A stretch of DNA of 64,000 nucleotides from Artemia franciscana (GCF_032884065.1 NC_088872.1:2046001-2110000); one strand, 5' to 3'; counted from the stretch's first letter, positions 1 to 13,329 are shown. The notes: generated by a model not told the origin, from the sequence alone. A program made the numbers and translations.

Positions 1-1095
1 AATTTTGTCCCAATTCTTTAAGAATGACCCCTGAATCAGAAAGGCCGTAGAATAAATAGTTGAAATTACTAAAAATACTTTAGCATAAAGAGCGAGGTAT
101 TTATCTCGTCCTAAATACCTCGCTCTTTATGCTAAAGTATTTTTAGAACCCCTCATATGCGTAAAAATCTCTGTTCGTCTTAAGTTTTAATGCTACTCCT
201 CACTTTCAACTGAAAAAACTTTTTCATGTTTATTTTTTCATTGTTTTTTTATAGTAATGCTAGAAAATCCCGCGGCCTTTTCATTGAATTTATCTTCCCC
301 CATGACATATTCCTCCAAGGAAAGATCCTTCCACACAGCCCCCTACCCTCAACCCCACCCCCAAACCAAAAAAATCCCCCTGAAAACGTCTTTACACTTC
401 CCAATAACCATTACTGTATGTAAACACTTGTCAAAGTTCGTAACTTGCAGCCCCTTCCCCAGGAACTTTGGGGGAGTAAGTCATCCCAAAAGACATAGTT
501 AATATGGTTTTCGACTATGTGGAACAAAATGGCAATCTCAAAATTTTTATCAGTTGACTTTGGGAAAAAATGAGCGTGGGAGGGGGCCTAGGTGCCCTCC
601 AATTTTTTTAGTCACTTAAAAAGGGCACTAGAACTTTTCATTTCCGTTAGAATGAGCCCTCTTGCAACATTCTAGGATCACTTGGTCGATACGATGACCC
701 CTAGGAAAAAAAAACAAAAAAACAAATAAACACGCACCAGTGATCTGTCTTTTGGCAAATTATATGAAATTCCACATTTTTTTGATAGGAGCTTGAAATT
801 TTTTCTATAAGGTTCTCTGTTATACTAAATGCGATGGTGTGATTTTCGTTAAGATTCTATTACTTTTAGGGGGTGTATCCTCCTATTTTCCAAAATAAGG
901 CAAATTTTCTCAGGCTTGTAACTTTTGATGACAAAGACTAAATTTGGTGAAACTTATATATTTAAAATCAGCCTGATAATTTGATTCTTTTGATGTATCT
1001 TTTATTATCAAAATTCCGTTTTTTAGAGTTTCGTTTACTATTGAGCCGGGTCGCTCCTTACTACAGTTTGTTATCACGAACTGTTTGATAAGAAA
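1..1095 (-). repeat. R-family interspersed repeat, copy 1 (cut by window start)
   Basis: Noncoding repeat that recurs near 2.0-3.1, 11.6-13.2, 39.4-40.9, 46.4-48.1 and 52.1-53.3 kb. Shared landmarks, read on the minus strand: AGTTCGTGGT-type start, AGGAGCGACCCGGCTC, a block with GGTCGTATCGACC-like text, CCCCTGGGGAGGGGCTGCAAG-like text, then the AACTGAAAGTAAGGAGCGAC module with GCTCTTTACGCTAAAG. Here the 5' end lies at about 1095 (tttgttatcacgaactg) and the 3' part runs off the window. A short palindrome (agcgaggtat...atacctcgct) sits at 90-128. No coding capacity is seen; I do not recognise the family. Confidence 0.75.
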
Positions 1096-1099
1096 ACAG

Positions 1100-1480
1100 T
1101 TGAAAAGAAATGGACAGAATATTTTGAGAATGTTCGAGAGAGTTACTGAAGAATATATACAGAGGAACGAAAAAGTTTTTGACACATCGGATGTGCAGGA
1201 AGATTTATTTTCGAGGAAGAATTTTTTGACAATACTGGGAGGATTCAGAAATAATTAGGCCCCAGGTGCTGATAGTGTGATGAATGAGTTTCCAAGTGAT
1301 GGTTATGTGACGGTAGAAGTATTATTTTTATTAAAGAAGAAGAACTTAGGAAAATTGGGAAATCTCTAATTAAACCCCTCTATAAGACTGATGAAAAAAG
1401 TGAGTGTGGTAATTATTAAGGCATTAGCCTTGTATTTGTAAGTATACAACCCTGCTGAACTTGGATATTTTATATATAAA
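1100..1480 (+). mobile_element. LINE fragment (APE-type non-LTR), RT N-terminal part
   Basis: Conceptual translation gives pieces typical of the linker and early RT region of RTE-like LINEs: a KKWTEYFENV-like stretch, VFDTSDVQEDLF, APGADSVMNEF and LIKPLYKTDEKSECGNY. They lie in at least two frames with internal stops, so this is a dead, 5'- and 3'-truncated fragment. It begins directly at the end of the R copy. The APGAD...KPLYK...NYRGISL order is the usual finger region of APE-type reverse transcriptases; clade assignment is inference. Confidence 0.6.
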
Positions 1481-2034
1481 GCCAAAAAACTGAAGAGCTT
1501 GAAACATTCATCATAGTAGCCAATAATAAGGCTTTTACAACAAACAACGAGCAAAAATTGAAAAAGAGCCATATTAGATTTAAGACTTGAAACAACCAGA
1601 AATTAAAATAAATAATGTTACGAGCATAAATATTACAACCTCACGGATAAATAAATAAATACCAAATTGAGTAAAAATTTAATTGAACTTAAAACAAACA
1701 AATATTTCTACAAACATAATTTTGGTAATAGTATCCTCCTCCCTCCAAACCCTAATCTTCTGAGGTCTAATTTTGGACCATACTGAAAACTAAATATATT
1801 AAAATTTACTTTGTTTTTATAACATTGCATAAATAGGGCTGTATTTATTCTTTAATAGTCAATTCGTTTCGCTTAAGATTAGAATTTTATAGGTTTCTAT
1901 TACTCCCCAATCTTAAGTTAAGTCCAAGTCTTAAGTTAATAAGGGCATTAACTTTTCCCTGATAAATTACTTTTTTGTAAAGCCTTTGTTTAATTAAAAA
2001 CGTAGAAAAGGTTGAACTTAAAGGCAAAACAATT
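1481..2034. other. No gene seen
   Basis: AT-rich sequence with no convincing coding signal. The first 120 bases may be decayed continuation of the LINE fragment. Confidence 0.4.
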
Positions 2035-3095
2035 GTCAAGCAGTTTTTGGTAACAAACTGTATGTAAGGAGCAGTACGGCTCAACAGTAAGCAAAACTCC
2101 AAGAAAATAGAATGGTGATATTGATAACGATAAAATACGTTGAGTTTAATGCTACCCATAGGAGCTACGACCCTGAAAAACTTTGTCCAATTTTTGAAAA
2201 AGGAGAAAAAACCCAACTAGAAGTAAAAAAACCTCAATGAAATTCACTCTATCAGATTCAGCATATGAGAGAACTCTATTATATAGGCACCTATATTAAA
2301 AATGTGGATATTTGTATCTCTTGCCAGAAGAAATATTATGGATGCGTGTTTGTTTGTTTGTAGCGTTTTTGCCCCCAAGGGGTGATTGTGTAAAAATTTA
2401 AGAGTCTTTTTTAAGAGACCTAAAAGATCGAAACTCCCTCAAAAGCCATTTTTTTCTAAAACTGCCCAATACAAATTTTGAGACGGTTACTTTGTTCAGC
2501 TTAGTTAAAATGCCCAAAAACTATGCCTTTGGAGAGAATATAATCACCCACAAACCCTAAAGGGGAGGTCTTAAATTTAAAAAATTTGCACATCATTTTC
2601 GTATAGTTTTTCTTATTAGCAAGTAAGCATACTTTTTTAAAGTGGGGGATTTTTCTCTCGCTATATTTTCTAGGGAAAGGAATCTTCATGGGGAGGAAGT
2701 ACCCAGGGGTTAGGTGGCAGATTTCCTGGCATTATTTAAAAGATAATCAGACATTGAATAAAAACAAAACACGTCTTTTCAACTGAAAGTAAGGAGCAAC
2801 AATAAAACTTGAAACCAATAAAACATTAATATGTATGTGAAGGGGTTTGCCTCCTGATTAATACGTTGCGCTTTACGCTAAAGTTTGAATTTTTTTTCCA
2901 ATTCTTTACGGGCGACTTATGAAAACCAATAGTAATTGAATTAGAACATTGAGAATTTTTTCTAAACTACGGAAAAACTTTATCTCGAAGATTAAGATAA
3001 TAAAAAGGGTGCAATTCGCGTCATATACGTGATAATTCCTCTTCGTCTAAAGCTTTAATGCTTTTTTTTCTTTCTACCAGAAACCTGATACCCCA
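2035..3095 (+). repeat. R-family repeat, degenerate copy
   Basis: Opposite orientation to copy 1. Landmarks in order: gtatgtaaggagcagtacggctcaacagtaagc near 2060-2095, the LINE-free middle block with ccagaagaaatattatggatgcgtg near 2320-2350, ggggtgattgtg near 2380, and the AACTGAAAGTAAGGAGCAAC module at about 2779. It then reads through ctttacgctaaagtttgaa near 2870. Clearly diverged from the other copies, so probably older. Confidence 0.6.
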
Positions 3096-3535
3096 TTTGA
3101 AAACTACAATGAAATTGAGAAGAAAACAAGGAAAAGCATGTGTATTTACAAACAAATCCGAATTAATTGGAACCATTGGTTTAAATTTGGGGCATTTTGC
3201 ACATTTTCTAGAACCATGACATTGCGAAAATGCACGGGTAAAACGTGGCAAAACTAGGCGCTTTTAGTAATACCCTAAAATAACCCCTAAAAAAGATTTT
3301 TTGACAATGCCGATTCCAATATACCAATTTTTATTTTGATCTGTCGACATTTTGAGGGATTTGGGCTCTGTTTTGAAATCAATATAAATTTTTTCTCGTA
3401 ATGAACTTTTATTTTTAAGATTAATCAAAATAATAGCTACCATTCCTGAATAGTTGCCAGTTTTTTTAAAGTGCATTTTTCACTTTTTGGTTACTGTGAG
3501 ATTGTGGTTCACTCTTAACTAGGCTGCAACAACAG
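3096..3535. other. No gene seen
   Basis: AT-rich sequence without a supported feature. Short open frames on the minus strand show no recognisable motif. Confidence 0.4.
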
Positions 3536-3975
3536 CTGCAACCATGATAGACATTCTTCTACTGGTTCTATTTTTTTCGTTTATAAGATCCCACGATGTT
3601 TCTTTAAGGCAGCCAGAACTATAATAAAANNNNNNNNNNNNNNNNNNNNNNNNNNNNNNNNNNNNNNNNNNNNNNNNNNNNNNNNNNNNNNNNNNNNNNN
3701 NNNNNNNNNNNNNNNNNNNNNNNNNNNNNGGGGGGGGGAGGTACTGTTGCAAGGCATCTGGACAAAGCAGAGTAGAAATCCTCCTTAGTTGCATCATCAG
3801 AATCGTTGGTCGGGGCATAGCATATGATGACAGTCATCTTGCCATGCTTGTGTCCAAAGCGGGCCTTCATTAATCTGTCCGATACAGCTTCGTGTAAAAG
3901 TAAGGCCTTTCTTGTAAGGCTATTTAGTGCAAGGCCAACACCATTCTTTCTCGAGCTTCCTCCAGACCAGAGCAC
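3536..3975 (-). mobile_element. LINE endonuclease-domain fragment, interrupted by N gap
   Basis: Minus-strand translation from 3975 reads GVGLALNSLTRKALLLHEAV, then RFGHKHGKMTVIICYAPTND and DFYSALSRCLATVP. This is the central part of an APE-type (AP-endonuclease-like) LINE endonuclease; CYAPTN is a family hallmark, also seen in the LINE at 57.25-60.4 kb. After the 100-N gap, minus-strand KETSWDLINEKNRTSRRM resembles the ETW-x-LI-x-ER linker just after the endonuclease. The fragment ends where the Helitron minisatellite begins (about 3970). It belongs to a different subfamily from the 57-kb copy. Confidence 0.65.
3630..3729. other. Assembly gap (100 N)
   Basis: Run of exactly 100 N, probably of arbitrary size. 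It lies inside the LINE fragment. Confidence 0.99.
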
Positions 3976-4065
3976 CGGGACACCGAGACACAGGGAATAT
4001 AAATGACGACCGGGACACTCAAAGATAAATTACAAACTGGGACACCGGGACACAAATGACGACCG

Positions 4066-4305
4066 AAAATCACACCATCGCATTCAGCGTATCAGAGAAC
4101 CCTATAGGAATAATTTCAAGCTCCTATCTACAAAAATGTGGAATTTCGTATTTTTTGCCAGAAGACAGATGACGGGTGCGTGTTTATTTTTCTTTTTTTT
4201 CTTTTTTTCCCAGGGGTCATTGTATCGACCAAGTGGTCCTAAAATGTCGCAAGAGGGCTCATTCTAACGGAAATGAAAAGTTCTAATGCCCTTTTTAAGC
4301 ACTAG
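4066..4305 (+). repeat. R-family fragment inside Helitron H1
   Basis: Text from aaaatcacaccatcgc to gccctttttaag matches the middle of the R copy at 46.4-48.1 kb (about 46650-46880) in the same orientation. Minisatellite flanks it on both sides, so it is an insertion into, or was captured by, the Helitron array. Confidence 0.7.
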
Positions 4306-5350
4306 AAATTACAGACCGGGAAACAGCGACACAGGGAATATAAATGACGACCGGGACACTAAAAGAGAAATTACAGACTGGGACACCAGGACACAAATGA
4401 CGACCAGGACACAGGGAATACAAATGACAACCGGGACAAAGGGACACAACTACAACGGGGACGCCGAGGGGCACATGGGGGATAAATAAATGACGACAGG
4501 GACACAGGGAATGTTCAATTAGCAATCACCATCAACAAAGCTCAAGGGCAATCATTAGAATATTGAGGTATAGGACACAACTGACGACCGGGACAAAGGG
4601 AATATAAATGACGACCAGGACACCCAAAGAGAAATTACAGACTGGGACACCGGGAAGCAAATGACGACCGGTACACAGGGAATATAAATGACGACCGGGG
4701 CACAAGGACACAACTACAACGGGGACACCGGGGGACAAAGAGGGGATATATAAATGACGACGGGGACACAGCGAATGTTCGATTAGCAATCATCATTAAC
4801 AAAGCTCAAGGGCAATCATAAGAATTAAGAGGTATAGATCTGAATACGGATTGTTTTTTCAATGCACAATTGACGACTGGGACACCAGGACACAGGGAAT
4901 ATAAATGGCGACCGAGACACTCAAAGAGAAATTACAGACTGGGACACCGGGACACAAATAACGACCGGGAAACAGGGAACATAGATGACGACCAGGACAC
5001 AACTACAACGGGGACGCCAGGGAGCACAGGGGGGATTTATAAATGACGACTGGGACACAGAGAATGTTCGATTAGCAATCACCATCAACAAAGCTCAAGG
5101 GCAATCATTAGAATAATGAAAGACATTACAGACGGGACACCGGGACAGAAATGACGACTGGGACACCGGGACACAGGGAATATAAATGACGACCAGGACA
5201 CTCAAAGAGAAATTACAGACTGGGACACTGGGACACAAATGACGACCGGGACACAGGGAATATAAATGACGACAGGGACAGAGGGACACAACTACAGTGG
5301 GGACGCCGGGGGGCACAGGGGGGATATATAAATGACGACGGGGACACAGA
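4306..5350 (+). repeat. Higher-order minisatellite array in H1
   Basis: The basic unit of roughly 80 bases combines GACGACCGGGACAC, CAGGGAATATAAATGACG and CACTCAAAGAGAAATTACAG modules. Every 260-290 bases a helicase-derived segment (TTAGCAATCACCATCAACAAAGC) interrupts it, at about 4517, 4777, 5067 and finally 5352. The four segments differ in where they break off, giving each higher-order unit a signature. The same series, inverted, makes up 7240-8365. Confidence 0.85.
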
Positions 5351-5360
5351 GAATGTTTGA

Positions 5361-5552
5361 TTAGCAATCACCATCAACAAAGCTAAATGGCAATCATTAG
5401 AATAATGAGGTATGGATCTGAATTCAGATTGTTTTTCCCATGGACAATTATACGTTGCATGTTCAAGACTCGGTAAACCTGACAATCTATTTATATGCAC
5501 AGACAATAGGACAGCGAAGAATGTTGAATATTCGCAAGTTTTACGTAGTTAA
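5361..5552 (+). pseudogene. Helitron helicase C-terminal remnant (H1)
   Basis: 63 codons reading LAITINKAKWQSLE, two in-frame stops, then GMDLNSDCFSHGQLYVACSR and LGKPDNLFICTDN...VLRS and a final stop. In Pif1-like SF1 helicases of Helitrons this is the INKAQGQS...YVACSRV region (motifs V-VI, nucleotide coupling). The double stop after SLE is shared with several other copies in this window, so the amplified progenitor was already unable to make the helicase. The gene body between the N-terminal zinc motif and this piece is absent, replaced by satellite. Confidence 0.8.
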
Positions 5553-5604
5553 AAACATATTTATATATATATATATATATATATAGTGCCACCCCAACAG
5601 CTAG

Positions 5605-5614
5605 TATATATGTA

Positions 5615-5666
<52 letters not shown>
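5605..5666. repeat. (AT)n / (ATGT)n tract between two Helitron 3' ends
   Basis: Simple repeat lying between the plus 3' end of H1 (CTAG at 5601-5604) and the minus 3' end of H2. Confidence 0.9.
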
Positions 5667-5670
<4 letters not shown>

Positions 5671-5910
5671 CGAGCTCTTGGTGTGGCGCTTCGCGCAAAA
5701 CCAACACCTGGTTGGTTGGGACGCTTCGTGCCCCCCCCCATGCCCCCCACGCGTGTAAGTCATTACGCGCCATTATAGTTGTGTCCCTGTGTCCTACCTG
5801 TGAATATAGATAGTTATATATATATTTTTAACTACGTAGAACTTGCGAATACAACATTCTTCACTCTCCCATTGTCTATGCATATACAAAGCCTTATACA
5901 CTTATAAAAA
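5667..5910 (-). mobile_element. Helitron copy H2, 3' half only
   Basis: Minus orientation. The 3' end has the GGCGC-TTC-GCGC hairpin half near 5685 and the GC-rich block (cgcgtgtaagtcattacgcgcc) at about 5750-5772. It is followed by the acaggtgggacacaggg-type segment, a short AT tract and the helicase stop region (ttaactacgtagaacttgcg, 5828 onward). The terminal tetranucleotide is altered (CTCG-like instead of CTAG). Truncated at about 5910. Confidence 0.65.
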
Positions 5911-6025
5911 CGTCATATGCAAGCACTCTTTCTAGAAACAAACAAACATGCATACATACAGCTTATTTTTATATAGATAGATAGATATACATATACAATA
6001 TAAATTAACTACGTAAAACTTTCTT
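5911..6025 (-). mobile_element. Possible Helitron 5' end of a related subfamily
   Basis: Minus-strand text near 5985 reads TCTATATAAAAATAAGCTG, resembling the TCTATATATATAAAAATAAG start of the main family. A helicase-end-like scrap (taactacgtaaaactttc) lies at about 6006-6024. Too short for certainty. Confidence 0.35.
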
Positions 6026-6139
6026 TGTCTTTACGTGTGCCCATAAATTAAAATTTTTCCGGCAAGCATTCATTTCGTCTGGAAGGGTTGATCTAAGTAT
6101 TATAGGTCTCCCGCACATCCCCCTCCCCTCAACCCCACC

Positions 6140-6335
6140 CCAAACCAAAAAAATCCTCCTGAAAACGTCTGTACACTTCCCAATAACCATTACTGTATGT
6201 AAACACTGGTCAAAGTTTGTAGCTTGCAGCCCCTCCCCCAGGAACTGTGGGGGATTATGTCATCCCCAAAGACATAGTTCTTATGGTTTTTGACTATGCG
6301 GAACAAAATGGCTATCTCAAAATTTTGATCCGTTG
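6140..6335 (-). repeat. R-family fragment
   Basis: The block with aaaacgtctgtacacttcccaata through tcaaaattttgatccg matches the middle of the R copies at 1-1095 and 11.6-13.2 kb in the same orientation. It abuts Helitron H3. Confidence 0.7.
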
Positions 6336-6826
<491 letters not shown>

Positions 6827-7029
6827 CCCTTGACAGGCCACTATAAGAACAAATACCAGGGAAAATCTCCAACGCTTCCAATGTGATCTCTAGGTCACAC
6901 TATTGACAAAAAAAAATTTGTTTGCATGATTTATTCAAAATTGTCAATTTTAGACCACGTTGTAAAAATACAACATTAGCCTCTTAAGCATATAAAAAAG
7001 AGGCACTTTCACCCAGTCATGTGTGTGTG
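6827..7029. other. No feature recognised
   Basis: About 200 bases of unrecognised sequence between two Helitron pieces, ending in a (GT)n stretch at about 7020-7030. Confidence 0.4.
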
Positions 7030-8479
7030 TTTTTAACTACGTAAAACTTGCGAATATACAACTTTCTTCGCTGTCCTATTGTCTGTGCATATAAATAGAT
7101 TGTCAGGTTTACAGAGTCTTGAACATGCAACATATAATTGTCCATGGGAAAAACAATCTGAATTCAGATCCATACCTCATTATTCTAATGATTGTCGTTC
7201 AGCTTTGTTGATTGTGATTGCTAATCAAACATTCCCTGTGTCCCCTTCGTCATTTATATATCCCCACTATGCCCCCTGGCGTACCCACTGTAATTGTGTC
7301 CCTGTGTCCCGGTCGTCATTTATATTTCCTGTGTCCCGGTCGTCATTTGTGTCCCGGTGTCCCAGTCTGTAATTTCTCTTTGAGTGCCTCGGTCGTCATT
7401 TATATTCCCTGTGTCCCGGTGTCCCAGTCGTCATTTCTGCCCCGGTATTCCGTCTGTAATTTTTCTCATTATTCTAATGATTGTCCTTGAGCTTTGTTGA
7501 TGGTGATTTCTAATCGAACATTCCCTGTGTCCCGGTCGTCAGTTAATAATCCCCCCTGTGCTCCCTGGCGTCCTCGTTGTAGTTGTGTCCCGGTCGTCAT
7601 TTATATCCCCTGTGTCCCGGTTGTTATCTGTGTCCCGGTGTCCGGGTCTGTAATTCCTCTTTGAGTGTCCCGGTCTCCATTTATATTTCCTGTGTCCTGG
7701 TGTCCCGGTCGTCAATTGTGCATTGAAAAAACAATCCGTATTCAGATCTATACCTCTTTATTCTTATAATTGCCCTTGTGCTTTGTTAATGATGATTGCT
7801 AATCGAACATTTCCTGTGTCCCCTTCGTCATTTATATATCCCCCCTGTTTCCCCCGGTGTCCCCGTTGTAGTTGTGTCCTTGTGCCCCGGTCGTCATTTA
7901 TATTCCCTGTGTCCCGGTCGTCATTTGTTTCCTGGTGTCCCAGTCTGTAATTTCTCTTTGAGTGTCCTGGTCGTCATTTATATTCCCTGTGTTCCGGTCG
8001 TCAATTGTGTCCCATTGTCCCAGTCTCTAATTTCTCTTTGAGTGTCCCGGTCGTCATTTATATTCCCTGTGTCTCGGTCGTCAGTTGTGTCCTATACCTC
8101 CTTATTCTAATCATTACCCTTGAGCTTTGTTGATGGTGATTGCTAATCGAACATTCCCTGTGTCCCTGTCGTCATTTATATATCCCCCCTGTGCCCCCCG
8201 GCGTCCCCGTTGTAGTTGTGTCCCTTTGTCCCGGTCGTCATTTATAGTCCCTGTGTCCCGGTCGTCATTTGTGTCCTGGTGTCCCAGTCTTTAATTTCTC
8301 TTTTAGTGTCCCGGTCGTCATTTATATTCCCTGTGTCGCTGTGTCCCGGTCTGTAATTTCGTCAGTCAACAACTTCATAACGGCATAATGTTCAATCCTT
8401 ACAATGACGTCAGTTGACAGACAAACATGACGTCAGTCAACACACACACACAAACAAACAACTTATTTATATATGTATA
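7030..8479 (-). mobile_element. Helitron copy H4 with 5' end and inverted copy of the H1 array
   Basis: Minus orientation. The 5' terminus is near 8479; a TGACGTCA-rich leader spans 8366-8475; the higher-order minisatellite spans 7240-8365; helicase codons run 7224 down to 7033 (63 codons, stop pair after SLE). Its helicase-fragment series (8090, 7735, 7460, then the full unit) matches H1 unit by unit in mirror order, including the idiosyncratic break points, so H1 and H4 derive from the same higher-order array. The 3' hairpin end is missing. Confidence 0.75.
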
Positions 8480-8546
8480 TCTATATATATAAAAATAAGT
8501 TGTCTGTCTGTGTGTCTGTCTGTGGATCAGGTGACGTCATGTTTCT

Positions 8547-8891
8547 GTGTTGACTGACGTCATGAAATTAGTTGTCGTCATTTTTGCTATGACGGTGACG
8601 TCATTAACGGTATTTAAGACATTTGTTCACGGAACAATGTTTAATTGTAAAATGACTGAAGAACCTACAATGGCAACAGCCGAGGAAGCTGCTCAAAGAG
8701 TTTATGCCAAAAAACTTGCTGCTGATAGAGAAAGTAAGAAAAGAAAGCGTTCCGAGGAATCACAAGAACAGCAAGAAAACAGGCTTGCGGCTAAAGAACG
8801 CAAAACCGCGCAGTTAGATGAAAATCCACCTGGACAGCGAGAGTCAAAACATATCAAAACTGAAAATGATAGCGATGATGATTGGGTTTAG
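8547..8891 (+). CDS. Helitron N-terminal protein remnant (KRKR-rich)
   Basis: 114 codons open from 8547, but the equivalent start in other copies is the internal ATG at 8652 (MTEEPTMATAEEAAQRV). The product would be small, basic and hydrophilic, with AEEAAQRVYAKKLAADRESK and KRKRSEESQEQQENRLAAKE, ending in an acidic DSDDDWV tail. The same charged repeat precedes a CxxC zinc motif in the copy at 37.5 kb, where it looks like the N-terminus of a Helitron Rep/helicase. Here the zinc motif and everything after it are missing, so this is probably a leftover rather than a working gene. Confidence 0.5.
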   Translation: MLTDVMKLVVVIFAMTVTSLTVFKTFVHGTMFNCKMTEEPTMATAEEAAQRVYAKKLAADRESKKRKRSEESQEQQENRLAAKERKTAQLDENPPGQRESKHIKTENDSDDDWV

Positions 8892-9566
8892 GATTTTGAC
8901 TTGGATAAGGTCATCAATGCCTACCAGATTTAAGTTAAAAAAACAAAGGTTCGTCGATATGTACTTCATAGTGACGCTGAAAAATAAAGAAGAAAAAGAA
9001 AACTGAAAAAAGAAAAAAGGTAAAAAACTAAAAAAAAACTAAAAAGAAAAAACACTCAAAGAGAAATTACAGACCGGGACACAAATGACGACCGACAACC
9101 GGGACACTCAAAGAGAAATTACAAACTGGGACACCGGGACACAAATGACGACCGGGACACAGGGAATATAAATGACGACCGGAGAAATTACAAACTGGGA
9201 CACCGGGACACATATGACGACCGGGACACAGGGAATATAAATGACGACCGGGACACAGGGACACATCATTAGAATAATGAGGTATAGATCTGAATACGGA
9301 TTGTTTTTCCCATGGACAATTATATGTTGCATGTTCAAGAGTCAGTAAACCTGACAATCTATTTATATGCACAGACAATGGGACAGCGAAGAATGTTGTA
9401 TATTCGCATGTTTTACGTAGTTAAAAACATATATTTATATCTATCTCTATTCACAGGTGGGACACAGGGACACAACTACAATGGCGCGTAACTAATATGG
9501 CGCGTAACGACTTACGCGCGCGGGGTGGCTTAGGGGGGGCGCGAAGCGCCCCACCAACTAGGTGTT

Positions 9567-9589
9567 GGGGTGGCGCGAAGCGCCACCCC
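9567..9589 (+). other. Helitron 3' terminal hairpin (H5)
   Basis: GGGGTGGCGC - GAA - GCGCCACCCC forms a perfect 10-bp stem with a 3-base loop. It is followed by AACAG and the terminal CTAG. Such a hairpin 5-12 bases before CTRR is the rolling-circle termination signal of Helitrons. Confidence 0.85.
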
Positions 9590-9598
9590 AACAGCTAG

Positions 9599-11400
<1,802 letters not shown>

Positions 11401-11630
11401 CATGTTGAAAAAACAACAAAAAGAAGTAAAACTCAATGAAAATAGGCTGTGGCCAGTGTAGAGAAAAGATGAAAGACAAAAACAAAGCAGATATTTTGAA
11501 TAAATGCAAACTAGGCTTCCTTAGCACAAAAAAAACAAAGATAAAAAGAAAAATAGTAAACTTAAAAACAAATAAAACCACCACCAATATTAATAAATAC
11601 AATTATGGCAACCGATCAACGTAAGGATTA
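11401..11630. other. No gene seen
   Basis: A/T-rich interval containing an open minus-strand frame of hydrophobic, low-complexity composition. I do not regard it as a gene. Confidence 0.35.
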
Positions 11631-11639
11631 AATAAAAAA

Positions 11640-13210
11640 ATAAGTTTTTTAACTGAAAGTAAGGAGCGACTCTTTCTCTCAACTGTAGTTTTTAAAACAG
11701 AAGAAAGAGCGGGGCATTGACGAGGGAACAGCCCCTTTCATATACATATTAATTTCTGTTCGTTTTAAGTTTTAATGTCGCTCCATACTCTCAGTTAAAA
11801 AAAACTTGTTTTTCTTATTCAATTTTTGAACGTCTTTGAATTAATATATGTTTTGATGTTGGATATCCATACATGAATAATTAAAGCGAAATTTGCATAT
11901 TTTTTTTTTGGTTAAATGGTTTTCTCATAGTTTTGATCAGACAACTTTGAGAAAGAACGAGTGGGGGAGGAGGCCCAGTTGCCCTCCAATTTTTTGGTTA
12001 CTTAGAAAGGCAACTAGAACTTTTGATTTTTTACGAATGTTTTTTTTAGTAAAAATATCCATAACTTACGAATTAACTTGCGTAATAAACTTCTATATTC
12101 GTAAGTTTTTATAACGTAAATGAGGGGTTTTGCCCCCTCTTTAATATCTCGTTCTTTACACTAAAGCTTAAATATTGTCCCAATTCCCTAGAATTACCTC
12201 TGAATCACAAAAGCCGTATACTAAATAGTTGAAATTACTAAAAATACTTTAGCATAAAAAGTGAGGTATTAGGAGGAGGTGAACCATTTATGAGTAATAA
12301 TTTCTGCTCGTTTTAAATTTCTATGCTGCTCGTTGAAAACTTTCATGGTAGTTTTTTCATTGCTTTTTTAAAATAATACTAAAAAATACTACACTTCCTT
12401 CATGGAAATTCTCTTCCCTCGTGACAAATTCTTCCATGGAAATATCCCCTCAAGTAGCCCCTTACCCTCAATTCCTCCTCCCCCCAACCAAAAAAATCCC
12501 CCTGAAAACGTCTGTACACTCGCCAATAACCACTACTATGTGTAAACACTTGTCAAAGTATGTAACTTGCAACCCCTCCCACGGGGGCTGTGGGGGAGTA
12601 AGTCGTCCCCAAAGACAGTTATTAGGTCTTTTGACTATGCTGAATAAAATGGCTATCTCAGAACTGTGGTCCGGTGGCTGCTAAAAAATGAGCGTGGGAG
12701 GGGACCTAGGTGCCCTTCAGGTTTTTTGTCACTTAAAAAGGGAACTAGAACTTTTAATTTCCGTTAGAATGAGCCCACTCGTAACATTGTAGGACCACTG
12801 AGTCGATACGACCCATGGGAAAAAAACAACAAACAAACAAATAAACACGCATCCGTGATCGGTCTTCTGGCAAAAATACAAAATTCCACATTTCTGTAGA
12901 TAGAAGCTTGAAACTTCCACAGTGGGGTTCTTTGATACGCTGAATCTGATGGTGTGATTTTCATTAAGACTCAATGAATTTTACGGAGTTTTTTCCCCCT
13001 ATTATCTAAAATAAGACAAATTTTCTCAGGCTTTTAACTTTTGCTGAATAAGACTAAACTTGACGAAATTTCTATATTTAAAATCAGTAGTAAAATGCAA
13101 TTCTTTTGATGTAACTATTGTTATCAAAATTTAGTTTCTTAGAGTTTTGGTTACTATATAGCCAGGTCGCTCCTTACTACAGTTCATAACCACGAATTGT
13201 TTAATAAAAA
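11640..13210 (-). repeat. R-family repeat, near full-length copy (R2)
   Basis: Minus orientation, about 1.57 kb. The 5' end is near 13207 (cataaccacgaattg, then agcgacctggc). The 3' hairpin module is at 11650-11815, with the first arm shortened to aactgaaagtaaggagcgac. Internal landmarks are the same as in copies at 39.4 and 46.4 kb. No coding frame. Confidence 0.8.
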
Positions 13211-13329
13211 GCTTTTAGAGTTAGTCACTTCAATGAAAACATCAAATTAACTGAGCCAAAAAAATATAAAATCGAAACTAAGTTAATTGTTCTGTTGCAA
13301 AATAATCCTCTTGTTAGCTTTTATTGAAG

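Larger units (their letters stand above)
3967..5604 (+). mobile_element. Helitron copy H1, minisatellite-bearing, with 3' CTAG end
   Basis: Plus-oriented Helitron derivative. It has minisatellite from 3967, an R-family insertion or splice at 4066-4305, a higher-order array to about 5350, the helicase C-terminal remnant (5361-5552), an (AT)n tract, and the 3' end CCACCCCAACAG-CTAG at 5589-5604. The left arm of the terminal hairpin is missing. No 5' terminus is present. Helitron identity rests on the helicase motif-VI text and on the CTAG-terminated 3' end shared with the better copy at 8480-9598. Non-autonomous and dead. Confidence 0.75.
8480..9598 (+). mobile_element. Helitron copy H5, both termini present
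   Basis: The best-delimited copy at about 1.12 kb. It starts with TC at 8480-8481 in TCTATATATATAAAAATAAG and ends with CTAG at 9595-9598. In between lie three TGACGTCA palindromes (8532, 8555, 8596), a KRKR-rich N-terminal coding piece, an A-rich (AAAAACT)n tract (8990-9055), minisatellite (9056-9264), helicase C-terminal codons to the stop at 9422-9424, and a GC-rich end with a perfect hairpin. TC...hairpin...CTRR termini without inverted repeats define Helitrons. Non-autonomous, as most of Rep/helicase is missing. Confidence 0.8.

Noticed and set aside
4306-5350. Regular repeats with spacer-like segments suggested a CRISPR-like array
   Set aside because: Eukaryotic context, repeat units of variable length that touch each other, and the spacers are recurring helicase-gene fragments, not unique sequences.
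8653-8891. Host nuclear KRKR-rich protein
   Set aside because: The same charged repeat precedes the Helitron zinc motif at 37.5 kb and lies between Helitron ends, so it belongs to the transposon.
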